Source: Cokeromyces recurvatus
Lineage: Eukaryota > Mucoromycota > Mucoromycetes > Mucorales > Mucoraceae
Assembly: GCF_025118155.1 (NCBI RefSeq)
Contig: NW_026251433.1
Location: forward strand, 62,001 to 126,000
Reading direction: 5' to 3'
DNA: 64,000 bases
Part shown: positions 36,321 to 48,904 of the stretch, in pieces
Layout of the letters: every line of letters starts with the position of its first letter
Position numbering within the stretch: the first letter of the stretch is position 1
Notes under the pieces: model-generated
Databases searched by the model: none
What the model was told of the DNA's origin: nothing
Seen by the model: the letters and a program-made list of their open reading frames with translations, nothing else
Made by a program: the position numbers and the translations under genes

Positions 36321-38288
36321 ATATTTCAGATAAAAATCAAATCACTCTATCCTATTCTCTGGATAATAATGTCATTTATGGAATGTTAAAGATGTAGTAT
36401 CCGTTAGCAACTTATATAACTACCGAATGATGACTGTTCTAGACATCCTTCATAACTTCTCTTCAAACAACATGCATTACACTACTTGCAGATTCATTGT
36501 AGACTATAAATCCTAGGAACAATCATCAAACCTATGTCATTCATTTAAAACCACTTACCTAGTAATAGGCTTTGAGCTATCTAGTTAGTCATTCCTCAGC
36601 AAATATGAAAGCCTAAAATCTGTATTATCTTACATGAACTTGATTACCTTTCTCACAATAAGCCATTCCCTTCCCCCACATACACACATATACCACTAGT
36701 ATATTTATTTACTCTGTTTCTAGATACTCCTTTCATGCTCATATTTCTTAATAGTTAAAATAATTATTATTGTATATCAAAAGACCTGCAAATAAATTAT
36801 AACATAATTGAAGCATATATATTTTCTTTTTACTAAAATATGGCTAACAGTAAAATGACTTTATTCATTTTTATTTTCATAATTAACCCTTCTAGTAAAA
36901 TTGCACGTTATTGTTTCTATGAGCAAATAATATGGGAGAATAAGGACGCATATGCTGATGAAAGATTTCATACTGCCTATTATGTTAGGGTCCCTTTTTC
37001 CTCATTAATATAAGCCTGTTTATTGAACAATTCTTCAAAAAAAAAAGTCGATTGACTATACCCCTGAAATCAATGTTTCATCTATTATGCTATTCAGCTC
37101 CAGATAAATAAAACAAATCATTATGCCTTTAATATCTTTATCTCTGCCTTCTTTATCGTTACCTTTATGTAAACCTGACTAAGTGATTAGAAGCAAGTGA
37201 TTGAATATAAACCTGTCGTAGCTAATAGACTATTAGGAAAAAATGTATTTATCAGTCTATCTATCTATGCATAATATAACGATAACTCTTCTGCCTATTA
37301 TTTGTTGAATCGAAATATTTTTATTTATTTTTTCTTTTTTGTATAAATTGAGTGTTCATAGTGTTCAATTTAATAGTATTCTTAGCTTCTCACATATAAA
37401 AGAAAACTATTTATTAATTTAATATGTGTCAAGTGTGAAAAAAAAAGAGAGACCCTTACATACAGAAAGGGAAATAGAAGGGAGTAAAAATAGTATGTCT
37501 ATCTGTAGAAGGATTCAACAATCAATCTTTATTTAATGATATGTTGCTTAAAAAGAGCGGAAGGGTATTACAATTCAACATTAATATTAACTTGGATTTT
37601 ACTAATATATCAGCCTCTTTATTCGGACAATAACTTATAATGAAGGAAATAGATTGTATAATTTTCAAGAGATAAAAGCTTTAATCCTATTAGCAGCAGT
37701 TTTAATTATCCTTGACAGTGACAATAAAGAAGTCAATTTCAAAGTACAAGTGCAAAGTGTGTTGCTAGTAGTGCTTCTTTTTATCCACATTTTCCTTTAA
37801 ATTAATTATTTATGTGCGATTGTCTTGTTCAGAGTAGTACAAACTAATAAAAGAGACATTTATGGATTCCGAAAGTTACTACTACGATTGTTTTTGTAAT
37901 CAATGTAATGCCACCATTGCTTTAAATTAGTACGCATAATATTCTTCTAGAAGAAGACGAATACAAAGTAATGTCATCTTTGTAATAGTAGAATACAAGG
38001 CTTATTACTCTAAACTATCTTTACGTGAATACAGTGAATAACCTTTTTTTTTTTTTTTTTTACTTCTTCTCGGTCTATCCTTCTTTTGTTTCTTTCTTTT
38101 AAACCTTAAAATATATGACTTCTTCTCCCTTTTATCGGAACTATTGTTACTCCTAACTCAAAATTAAATTTTAACATTTTTATTTTTTTCTTTTTCTTTC
38201 TTTTCTTTTATTTTTTATTTTTGTTTTTTTATTTTTTAGTTCTATCGACAATAATCCAACATTTATAAGCATCATTTTTTAGACAATC
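36321..38288. other. Gene-free region before the kelch gene
   Basis: AT-rich without convincing coding sequence. The first few hundred bases may be the 5' part of the LINE relic. The last 250 bp are pyrimidine-rich (about 21 T at 38044-38062 and T/C-rich DNA to 38240), which fits a promoter or 5' leader for the gene at 38289. Confidence 0.45.
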
Positions 38289-40323
38289 ATGCTAGTACGA
38301 CATCATTATCATTCTACTTTTATTATATTATGCTTTATATACATTTACTGGACTCAATTATTACTTGGAGAACAGCTTATTAACGATTGTATTCATCCTA
38401 CAAATTATTCTGATTTCACGTTACTGTTAATAAATAATAGTCTTGTTGTTACAGGTGGAAATTCCGTAAGAATGATTATTTAGTTGTAAAATAAAAAAAA
38501 AATAAAATAAACAGAAAAAAAAAAAAGTTAATTCTATATCATAGGAGACATTAGAAATTTGGACTCGAGACTTATCAGATGGTTTAAACATAAAAATCGA
38601 AAAAAATTGCTGGAGGAATAGAACGATAATAATGAATTATGATTATCCTCCACTACCATCGCCTTACAGAAATGGAATTGGATTTAAAATATCAGATACA
38701 TCGTTTGCAATACAGGCAGGCGATACTAGTTCTCCATCTCTTTTGTCAAATTTAAATTTAATTGATTTATTAAGCCATAATTGGACTAGTCGTAAAGCCA
38801 AAATAAAATAAAACAAAGGGTTCTATTAATAATATATAACATATACACATATTCATTCATTTTATGTAGCTTCTTTACAAGGTGTTCAGCCCTCGCCAAG
38901 AGCCCGTATGTCAGTCTCTATCAATACTACAACTAATATTGCTTATTTTTATGGAGGAAGAACGGAATTAACACAGTCTCCAATGAATTATGTAAGACAA
39001 TACTAGTAATAAAAAAGTAAAAGAGAAGGGAAAAAGAATATTGGATAGTAACATTTATGAAAAGTTTAATTCATTTTATAATTTCGATATTAAAACATTA
39101 ACGTGGAATTGGCCAAAAGTATTTTATTTTGGAGGCATTAGACCTGCAAGATATGGTCATAGCAGTAATTTAATGTAAACATGATAAATATATTACTTTT
39201 ACTATGTTTATAAATATTGACTTTTTTTTTTTTTACCTACTTAGATCTAATAGATTATTTATTATGGGTGGTAAGACTACAATTTTCTCTTCTGAATTAA
39301 ATGCTTGGACATTCTCTCCTAGTGATTTTCAAAGTATTTTAGGTACATTGAAAGTCATTTAGACATAAAGAATAAAAAAAAAAAAAATTCACATATATAA
39401 TTATAGTCTATGATACGACTCAACATCAAGCTGTTACAATGGCAACTATCGGAGATGTACCTCCTGCTAGATATAGGTAAAATAATGAGTCAATCCTTTA
39501 TTTGTCAACTTATTCATTGTTGTTATAAACTAGTTTTTCCACAGTTAATGGTATAAAATATATTTATATGTAATTCTATTAAATAAGTATACATATTTAT
39601 AATAGTAAACAATTATCTTAGCTCCTGATGGTGAATCTATTGTTTTATTTGGAGGACAGAATGCTACTAGTCTGCAAGATATATTTGATGCGAGTAATGA
39701 TGTATATATTCTAAATACATGTACATTGAATTGGTCACAGCCAATCATTAAAGGCAATCCACCTATTGCTCGTGCTGGACATGAAGCAATTGTTTATAAA
39801 AATAGATATATGATTGTCATGATGGGTACATGTTTTTTTTTTGTATTTATATACATACACATATATTTAATTTTTTTTTTACTGTATAAATTACTAATTA
39901 CAACAACAAAAAGGAATTCAAAATTTTGTTAGTGGAATAGGTCCTGTTTATATTGATGATATTGCAATTCTAGACATGAAAACATGGACATGGATTTCAA
40001 GTATATCTGAAGATAAAGACTTTGTTAGTGTTCCAAACTGTCGATTTACCTTTCCTATTGTATTATCTGACAATAATACCACGTCTATTAATAATGACGG
40101 AAGCAGTAATAATAATATGACAACTGTTTCAAACCCACATTTGAATAGCAGCACTAAGCAACTAGCATTAGGAATTACTTTTGGTATCTTGGGATTTTTA
40201 TTATTGACAACAGCTTTTGTGATATTTATCATGAAAGTAAGGAAAGATATTGATCCTAAACAAAATCCTCGGTGGATACCTAGTGTTTTAAAGAAAAATA
40301 TGGATAGCAGGCAACATGCTTAA
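38289..40323 (+). CDS. Kelch-repeat single-pass membrane protein
   Basis: Galactose-oxidase/kelch-type beta-propeller at the cell surface or in the secretory path, followed by one membrane span. Nine exons are deduced: 38289-38465, 38545-38788, 38870-38991 (or to 39005), about 39049-39174 (or from 39029), 39245-39342, 39407-39476, 39534-39550, 39622-39825 and 39914-40323, about 493 residues. A signal peptide (FIILCFIYIYWTQLLLG) is present. Kelch-type strands include FTLLLINNSLVVTGG, NIAYFYGGRTEL, RLFIMGGKT, SIVLFGGQN and YMIVMMG, each with the diglycine or near it. The membrane segment is ALGITFGILGFLLLTTAFVIFIM, followed by a basic tail. Exon 7 is only 17 nt. The exon 3/4 junction has two in-frame solutions and is unresolved. 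Such proteins are numerous in Mucorales; function unknown. Confidence 0.82.
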
Positions 40324-40505
40324 TACACGCATCTGTATGTATACTCTATAAGATCTGGTATATTGACAACATTATTAAATGAATATAAATAAAATTATTT
40401 CTGTTCAATCCTTTATACAAATGTTGCTATTCATCTTTTCTTTCTCTCTCTCTCTTTTCTCCTCCTTCCCCATCTCACTCTTCTGTTATTTCTTCAAAGA
40501 AGAAA

Positions 40506-41017
40506 ATGAGTCATAGTAATGAGGAAGTTGTATACACAGTTAACTTGCATGGTCATCATTTAATACCAACAAAAGAAGAGATAGAAACAAATAAACTACA
40601 AGATGCATTAGCCATTCCTTGGGATGACGACAATTTTTCATTATGTCTTGATACCTTTCCTACTTCTCGTTTCGCAAAAACAAAATATAACAGATTCCCT
40701 ACTGTTTCTTCCCCACTTAGAAAACACTGGCATCATTCTAATTTATCTGAAGAAGAAGAAGAAGAAGAAAAAGTGAATGGTACTGTTTTATACGATGTTT
40801 TGTTACCAGGGGTAAATGAAGAAAGGAATGAATTCTTCACTCTCCATAATAATTCTACTACATCGACTCCCGGCATGAGTTTAAATACGAGAAAAAAGAA
40901 GAATGAAAACCCATTCCCCTCTAGTAAGCACCATCCTGTGAAAGAGGTTGTTATTGGCGGAAGATTTCCTTACAATAATAATGGTAATTTTTTACCAGAC
41001 AATTCTGTAGTAGTAGT

Positions 41018-41053
<36 letters not shown>

Positions 41054-41939
41054 CAAAGAAACTGAAGGTCTTGCACCAGCAAATAAGAGTCATGGCAATC
41101 AAAAGAGAAAGCCATCACCTATTATTACTCGCACACAAAAGACGCATCAAGTAGAACATCTTTCTCCACTCTCGGATTCTTCTATATTTCTTCAAAATGA
41201 GAATGATGTCTTTAATAAACCACAGACTCCCTTATCCTATTCTTCTTCTCTATTATCATTATCCAGTAGAGGTTCTTTACCTTCATTAATCAAAAGTCCA
41301 TTAAAACCTGTCACACCCAACTCACTCTCAAGTTATTCTATAAAGCATGGTAGCAGTAGTGCTAGTATAGTATCCAATAACAGTGCTACTACTGAGGCCT
41401 GGAAAGTGACTCACCCTACAAGACACCATTCTCCACATGCATCTTTAAATTCTCTAAACAAAAGCCTACCATCTCAACCTTTTAGACCTCAATATCCAGC
41501 TTTAAAAAATACGAACCATTATCTTCCTCAACAGCCCACGACTAGGCCTGTATATGAAAATTCTTGTTATCGCAGCATGTCTTCTTCTGACATTATTGGT
41601 CATGACTACTTCTCTCCAGAATACAGCAATCATAGCAGTTATCATACACCGAATGGTTCCATGTCAACAAGTAAGACACCATCTATGTTAAGCTCTCAAT
41701 CTTATCATAGTGTTCATATTTCCAAAAATGCCGATAATCTTGTATTATATGAATCTTCTCTTCAAATAGATTCCAATATATCGGATCCAGTTAGACCTTA
41801 TTCACATTTATTCAAACCTTCTACTCATCGACAAAATAGTAAACAATATAATCAACACTACAGGAAGAAAAAGCAAGCCAGTTTATTTACAAGACTTATG
41901 AAGAATATCAAGCATCACTTTATTAAAACAGAATCCTAA
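40506..41939 (+). CDS. Hypothetical Ser/Pro-rich protein (477 aa), single exon
   Basis: Long uninterrupted frame of 477 residues. The N-terminal 75 residues (EEVVYTVNLHGHHLIPTKEE, IPWDDDNFSLCLDTFPTSRF) look folded or conserved. Then come an acidic run (EEEEEEEK), a short Ala/Thr repeat (about 41020-41055) and a long Ser/Pro/Asn/His-rich disordered part. The C-terminus is basic and aromatic (QASLFTRLMKNIKHHF), which could be an amphipathic membrane- or partner-binding helix. It begins 182 bp after the kelch gene on the same strand, behind a CT-rich leader. I do not recognise the family. A signalling adaptor or phospho-target would fit the composition, but that is a guess. Confidence 0.7.
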
Positions 41940-42088
41940 TATTTTTTTTTTATTTTTTTATTTTTTTTTATTTTTAAAGAATAAAATAAAATTACTGTTG
42001 TGACTTGAAATACAAAAACGATTTATTCTCTCTCTCTGTCTCTCTGTTTTTTTTTTTTTTTTTTTTTCTTTTAATAAAAATTAAAATC

Positions 42089-43552
42089 ATGTCATTTAGA
42101 CCTACACAGAATCTACCAAAACCTACGAAACAAGCTAAACGTTATCGAGCAGGTCATGTACCCGAGAATTATGTTGACGATCTTTCTGACTCTGAAGAAG
42201 AGTCTGAGAATGAGCAACAATCATTATTAAATAATGAACATACTAAACGAGGCGAACTTCATTTTGCGCAAAAAGAAGTCAATACAGGTATTCAACAAAT
42301 AACATTATCTGATAAAGATGTAAGCAGTGATCGCCGTTTAAGGCGTTTACAACAAGCTCAACAACAGAATGATGGTATAAGAAGCAGAAGAAGACGAGAA
42401 GTTAATTCCTCTGATGAAGAAGACCAAAATGAAAGTGATGATGAAGAAGAAAAAGCAAGAGAACGAATGCGTTTAAAACAAAAAGCTCTTCAACAACAAC
42501 AAGAAGAAGAAAGTAATATACCTAAACAAGAGTCAGAGGAAGAATCAGAAGAAGAATCAGAAGAAGAATCAGAAGAAGTAAAAGCATAACACACACACAC
42601 ACACAAAAAAAAGAAAGAAAGATGGTTTTAATTAATTCTTATGTAATTAGGAGTCAAGTGAATATGATTCTTCAAGTGAAGAAGACACAATTGCTCGTTT
42701 ACCGAAACCTGTTTTTATACCAAAATCTCGACGTGAAACAATTCTACAACAAGAGAAACTTGCCAAAGAAGCTGAAGAGCGTGAAAAAAGATTAGAAGAA
42801 GAATTAGAACAAAGAAAGAAACAATCTCACGATATGCTAGCAGAAGAACTTCGTCGTGAAAGAGAACGAGGTAATTATCAAAGATTCTCTTTTATGCATA
42901 TATATATATATTTATATCTTGTTCATTCTAATCGTCTTGTTTAAAATAGCTGCACAAAAGGAGATTAATGAATTTGAAGAAACAGTTGATGATACAGATG
43001 GTTTAGATGAAGAAGCAGAATTTGATGCTTGGAGAGTAAGAGAATTAAATCGTATTAAACGCGATAGAGAAGAGCGTATTGCGTAAGTTTTCTTTTTTTT
43101 TTCTCCTCTTGTTCATGACATATATACATGTATATATACATATATTTACATACCTTATTTATTATTAAAGTCGAGAGAAGGAAGAAGAAGAACTAGAACG
43201 TAGAAGAGCACTTCCAGAGGAAGTTCGATTAAAGGAAGATTTAGAACGAGCTAAACTGACTAAAGAACAAAAGGATCATGGTCAGCAACAATTTATGCAA
43301 AAATATTATCACAAAGGTGCATTTTATCAAGATACAGATGATGAGATATTTAAACGTGATTATACTGCACCCACAGTGGATGAAGTACGTAATAAGGAAT
43401 TATTACCAAAAGTGATGCAAGTCAAAAACTTTGGTCTTGCAGGTAGAACAAAATATACACACTTGGTAGATCAAGATACATCAACGCGTGATTCACCTTG
43501 GGAGAAGCCATTAGCTAAACGCAGAAGAAAGAATGATAGTACTAGATATTAA
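42089..43552 (+). CDS. MFAP1: Spliceosome-associated protein MFAP1
   Basis: Nuclear pre-mRNA splicing factor of the tri-snRNP/B-complex (MFAP1; yeast Spp381 is distantly related). Exons are 42089-42577, 42651-42870, 42950-43082 and 43171-43552, 407 residues. The N-terminus carries the family's KAKRYRxGxxP-like block (KQAKRYRAGHVPENYV). The middle is very acidic and charged coiled-coil (repeated EESEEESEE, RLRRLQQAQQQ, EERIAREKEEEELERRR). The conserved C-terminus is complete: QQFMQKYYHKGAFYQD, DEIFKRDYTAPT, MQVKNFGLAGRTKYTHLVDQ, DSPW. Start chosen at the ATG after the T-rich leader because the frame upstream is low-complexity. Tail-to-tail with the transporter gene, 180 bp apart. Confidence 0.95.
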
Positions 43553-43732
43553 CTGGACTTGTACATAAATATTATATTTATCATATACAAATTTAATAAG
43601 TAGTAATAAATCATGAATATGCCAAAACGATATACATGCATACATATTTATACATGCCATATTACATAATATAATACATATCAGTGTAATAGAGTACATT
43701 ATATTCTTATTAAACAATTAAATAATTATCCA

Positions 43733-44903
43733 CTAACTTTTACCATATAAATAAGTTGCATAAATAACTAGTAATGCACCAAGACAGAAAATAGAAGTCA
43801 TCTCAAAATCAAATAACCAACAACTGATCACACTAGAGATGATGATACTAATACTGGTTGCAAATCCTTTTAAAATATTATCCGCATAACGCACAACTAA
43901 TCCAACGATTAAGCCACCACCTGCTTGAATGAGAATCACTAACCAAGTCAAAGGAGAATAATTTTGAAAGAAACCCTTTTCCCATATAATTACGCCGTCT
44001 TGTAATCCTACCGTAAACAGACAACCTAACAAGACTGAAAAAACTGATAATTGAATATTACGAATCCATAATTCAGTTTGGATCGAATGTTCTGATTGAC
44101 CGTATAGTAAATGATCCAACTTATGTTCCTCTTTTACTTCCTTATTTGTAGATGAATTCTTTACAATCTTTTCAAAATAAACACCGGCAATACCAGAAAG
44201 AATACAAGCTGCTAAAACAGCCATTAATCCTATCATATTTGATTGATTACCAATTTTGTTTAATTCTTCATGTCTCTCATGACTTGTTGATGACTCGTCT
44301 TCTACAGTCAACCATCCAATCTGCAATGCATTTTTAGGTAGCACAACAAGTATAATGCCTATCGTTAAGATACCTAATGCTAACCATTTTGTATTTGAAA
44401 GCTTTCGTTGAAGAATGATGACTGTAAAAAATGCTGTGGTTAAAATTTTAAGTTGATATGTAATTTGAAAGGTAGCAGCGTCTAAATTTGTAGCAGCTAC
44501 ATATTGAAGATTGTTCTATATATATATATATATGCATGTATATAAATATAATAAATCTATTTATATATAATTTTAAAATGTGGCCTACTTGAATTAAATA
44601 AAGAATAGCAGGAAGAGCTAGTTTGATCGTTTCTCTCCAATCAATGACTATTTCTCTATATAAAAAAGCAATTAATCTCCTTAAGGATCGGCCAGATTTA
44701 GGCAAGAATGTATAAATGACAAATGCGCAAACAAGACTTTTAATGACTTCACTCATTAACACAGCTGTAGATGCTAAATATAATTTATCTGGAGGAACAC
44801 TTGCTCGAGTATACCGCATTAATAAAATAAGTGCACTGTTTTGAATAACAAGTGTAAATAACGAAAGGTATTTCAAATACTTTGTGCCTATTTTCCTACA
44901 CAT
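43733..44903 (-). CDS. Nucleotide-sugar transporter (UDP-galactose type)
   Basis: Golgi antiporter of the SLC35A family, close to UDP-galactose transporters such as S. pombe Gms1. Exons 44589-44903 and 43733-44515 give 365 residues. Family blocks: QNSALILLMRYTR in helix 1, LTSxxVxxSEVIK-like STAVLMSEVIKSLVC, then PAILYLIQNNLQYVAATNLDAA joined exactly at the intron, TYQLKILTTAFF, SNTKWLALGIL, a central hydrophilic loop rich in Glu/Lys/Ser, GLMAVLAACILSGIAGVYFEKI and a late GGGLIVGLVVRYADNILKGF. Ten membrane helices are expected. The precise sugar cannot be proven from sequence alone. Confidence 0.92.
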
Positions 44904-45166
44904 TTGAGATTTTTATCTAGTCAATTTTTGTATTCAACATACTCTTACCCATCACAACTAATATATAATAATATAAAGAGAAAAGACAGTGAAACACCCC
45001 TTTTTTTCATGCTTTTTTTTTTAAAAAAAAAAAGACATTTTTTCACTATACACACCCCCATTATTTAAAACACACACACACACACACACCAAGATACAAT
45101 TGCTTTTAATTTATGTATAAAGGATAATGATGATATACTTGTATTTATACATGAATATGGTATAGA

Positions 45167-46587
45167 TTAATAAAAATTATAACTGCTAGTAGCAGGATAA
45201 TGTTGCTGTGGATGATATGGATATGATGTCAAATTTGTATTACTGCCATTATGAGAATAAGGAGAAGACCAAGGTTGCATTTGAGCATGAGTAGTTAAAG
45301 CTAATTGATCGCTATTGATTGAAGATAGACTATTTCTCCTTACAAAAGGTGAACCCATCATAGTGTAAGGTATTTGTTGCTGATGATAAGTTGGCCCAAT
45401 AGGATGATGATTATAGAATTTATTATCATTGATATCAATATTAGGTAAAGTAGGTTGAGGTAATGATTGCATTTCTATATCTTCTTTTTTATTATTTCTA
45501 TGTTTCTGTGTCTTGTTCTTTTCAATTCTTTTCTTTGCCTGTTTTCTAAGTATTTCTTCTATTCTATTTATTATTTCATAAACATCATAGAATGGCTATC
45601 ATTTCTATTGTGTATCTCTATACCTTTTGTCTACTTTATGACAGCAATATTCTTTTAAATTACCCTGAATATGGCAGAGAACTGGAATATAAATGATAGC
45701 AGCAGCACATAATAAAATAAAAGAAATAGCAAAAATAGCAGTAGAAAAAACCATAGTCCCTGTCATGATACGTTGAATTGTATTCTTACCCAAGCCATCA
45801 TTATTAATAAGTACTCCATTACTAATATGAATCCATTTGGGAATAATCGTCTTTAATGTAACAACATTAATCACTTGTCGGGGTGCTTCTGCTAAAAGAA
45901 TTTTTTTCCAACCTAATTTTTTTTTTAAAAAAAAAAAATAAGACATATAAATATTTATTATCTCTTTAAATATCTACTTTTTAATGTAAAAAATACAAAA
46001 AAAGCAATCGAATCTATTGATTTTCTTGAATTATTGATTTTTCGAAACAAGCAAAAATATTTGAAGCTTTTAGTTGAATACCAACGATTAGCAATGACAG
46101 AAAAAAAGGCGTAAGATATATCTCTAGATGCTATAATATTTCTTGCTTTTCGAATGTCCCAAAACAACAAAATAAATGAAATCATAATAGCACCCAAGAA
46201 AATCCATTTTGCAACATCAGGAGGAATAGAGGCGTCAGCATTTATACTTGAATTACCAATAACTAAAAGTGAGACTAGATAATGAAATGGACATATATTT
46301 AGATAAAATAGAAGGAATACTGTAATTATAATAATTTACTTGCTGTCCATAAATCGGCTACATAAACTAAGAAACCTTTTAAAATCAAAAAGAACATGTA
46401 AATATAGCTTGTTCGTGCAGTGCAAGAAGGATCATAAAATTCATTTATATCAACAAAGTCAAATTTATGATCTTTTACTACTTCTCGTTTCCATTTTGGC
46501 CCTTTTCCATTTCCACAGCACTAAAAAAAAATGAACCACTTGTTAATCTTGAGATTATTAGATTAATAAACTCGATGAACTTGCCAT
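45167..46587 (-). CDS. KCH1: KCH1-like fungal K+ transport protein
   Basis: Member of the fungal KCH1/PRM6 family, plasma-membrane proteins linked to low-affinity K+ uptake and the Ca2+ response. Coding exons: 46585-46587 (the start codon only), 46340-46520, 45978-46262, 45624-45912 and 45167-45563, 384 residues. Family blocks: CCGNGKGPKWKREVVKDHKF, FVDINEFYD, ILKGFLVYVADLWTA, FLGAIMISFILLFWD, WKKILLAEAPRQVINVVTLK and CHIQGNLKEYCCHKVDKRI. Four or more membrane helices alternate with these. The tail is Pro/Gln/His/Ser-rich. The first intron (46521-46584) is GC-AG with donor GCAAGT directly after ATG; this choice gives the start MCCGNGKGPKWKRE, as expected for the family. The last acceptor was picked among two nearby AGs by phase. 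Identification is firm. Confidence 0.88.
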
Positions 46588-47399
46588 TTCAAACTTTTTT
46601 TTTAAAAAAAAACAAGGAAAAAAAGCGTAGGAATATAATTTATATTTGTGATACTATAATAAGTTTTTAATTCAGAAAAAATATAATACAAACTGAAATT
46701 AACGTTTTTTTTTTTCAAAAAATAAAATAAAAGAGAAAGAAAATATATTCAAGACATTATATGCAATCATAATATGCTATATTAAATGTGCTCCTTCTTA
46801 CAAAAAGGAGGTAGTCAGGAACAAGAAACAAGCGGAGTTATTAACATCAGTGAATACATATCCCAATCTTTAATGATTATTCTACTCTACTTTGAAACTA
46901 TAAACGAAAAAAAAAAAGAAAAAAGATAATTAAATATCCACCTTGTTTATAAGGTAAATTAAAAGATTTAAAATTCACGTATTTATTTATTTTTTTTTGG
47001 CAATTCCTTATATTCTTTTAACAAGAAACTAGGATATATATTTGTGTATGAATACATTTATTCAAACATTTAAAGTATAAAAATGGCATTTAACATTACG
47101 CATTATTTTATATGAGCAATTTGTTAACTATTTATTCATAATAAGAAGCGTAAATTATAATTCATTTTATTACATCCAAAAAGAAATATTCTAAAAGAAA
47201 TTGCAACTGACACATTCATCATTTGAATTTCAGAAATTAATTTTAAACTTCTTTATCATCACCAATCAAGAAGCTTTGTTGAAACACCGAATGTTTTATC
47301 ATTGTTTGTTGTATTCATCTTCCCTTTTATGATTTCAACTACTTTTTTTTTTTCTTATTTCTTATTTTTTTTTTTCTCTTCTTTTATAAATTTATTACC
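46588..47399. other. Divergent intergenic region
   Basis: 812 bp between the divergent KCH1-like and methyltransferase-like genes, so both promoters should be here. T-rich tracts lie on the right (47340-47380) and A/T runs on the left. No recognisable gene. Confidence 0.5.
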
Positions 47400-48602
47400 A
47401 TGGAAATAGGATCCATAGAAACAATAAATCCTGCTGATTTATTGAATAAAATCGAAGAGACCGCCTATTCTGTGAAATTCATGGGCAAAAAAAAGAATGT
47501 AGATAAACTTTTAGATCTTTTAGATGAATTAATTCAGTTATCAGCTGATCGTTTCATGAGTTTAGGTGATAGTGAGCATTTTGATATTCAAGAAGAAGAT
47601 CATGAGCAACAATACATTGTTCACCCTGATGATCTTATTCGAGCAAGAGATTATTCGAATTCAGTTTTATTAAAGATAATTTCTACAGAATTCATTTTTC
47701 ATGATGATAAAGACGATGAACGTATCGAAAGAGCATCTAGAATTGTAGCTCACATGTCTGGTAGAGGAGGTAAAAAAAAAAAAAAAAAAAAAAAAAAGAA
47801 AAGAGAAAAATATATAAAAAAAATTTTTTTTTTTTATGTTTTAATATTTATCCAATCATAATAGCTGCGGGATCTATTACTCGCACGTGGCATATTCCGT
47901 ACCTGAATGCAGATGGTGTTCGACAAGAATTACTCGTTTATCTCCATGAACCATGCTATATTGGTAATGATTTAGGATTTAAAACTTGGGGTGCAGCACC
48001 TATGATGGCCAAGTAAAGTATATCAATGTTATATATATATATATGTGTATAGAAAGTGATAGGCTTATATATTATACAATAATAATAGGAAATTGCTTCA
48101 ACAGAACATTATACCCAATATTTCAGAATGTTCTGTTCTTGAATTAGGAACTGGCACTGGTATGGTTGGTTTAGTATGTGATCATTTGGGCGCTGCAGAA
48201 ATTCATGTGACAGATTATCATCCTAGAGTACTGGAAAATGTGGCATATAATATAAAACTAAACAAATCTCGAGCCAACGTTTCAAGATTGGACTTTATTG
48301 AAGTTGCCAAATCAGTAAATAGTAATGAATGGCAAAATATCAAATTTGATGTTGTGATAGCCAGTGATTTATTATATGAAATGGAACATGCTGAATATCT
48401 TCCGATAGCTGTAGAGAAATTAATGAAAAATGACTTTTATTTTATGATTCCTTTAAGAGATACACATTGGAAAGAAGTAAATCATTTCGAGACTAAAATG
48501 GAATCATTAGGTTTGATTTGCAGAAAAGTAGAAGATTATGAAAGAGAAGAAGAAGAAGGTCTTGTTCAATTTAGATATTATGAATATACAAGATGTCTGT
48601 GA
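47400..48602 (+). CDS. METTL21/EFM-type protein-lysine methyltransferase-like
   Basis: Seven-beta-strand SAM-dependent methyltransferase of 'methyltransferase family 16', which mostly methylates lysines in non-histone proteins such as elongation factors. Exons are 47400-47769, 47865-48012 and 48089-48602, 343 residues. SAM-binding motif I is VLELGTGTGMVGLV, post-I IHVTDYHPRVLENV, and the family-specific motif FDVVIASDLLYE is present. LGFKTWGAAPMM is the N-terminal W-containing motif common to this family. The first 120 residues are a helical, acidic extension (LLDLLDELIQLSADRF). Intron 1 (47770-47864) begins with GTA followed by about 25 A. The substrate cannot be told. Confidence 0.85.
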
Positions 48603-48696
48603 TACAATAACGTCATTTAGAATAAAAAGAAGTAGTAGTAGTTTTTACTAGTTTTTTTTTTTTTTTTCTTCTTTTTCTTTCATATTTAATTTATTT

Positions 48697-48843
48697 ATGT
48701 GTGAAGTTCAATTTCAGTCTTCCTATCCAAAGAAAAGTAATTCAGTAGTAAATGAAGATGAAAGATTAAAGAGAAATGAGAATGAGTTTATTACTCCTAA
48801 TATAAATTCAATCACAACTATTATACCTTCACAAACTAACTTT

Positions 48844-48904
<61 letters not shown>

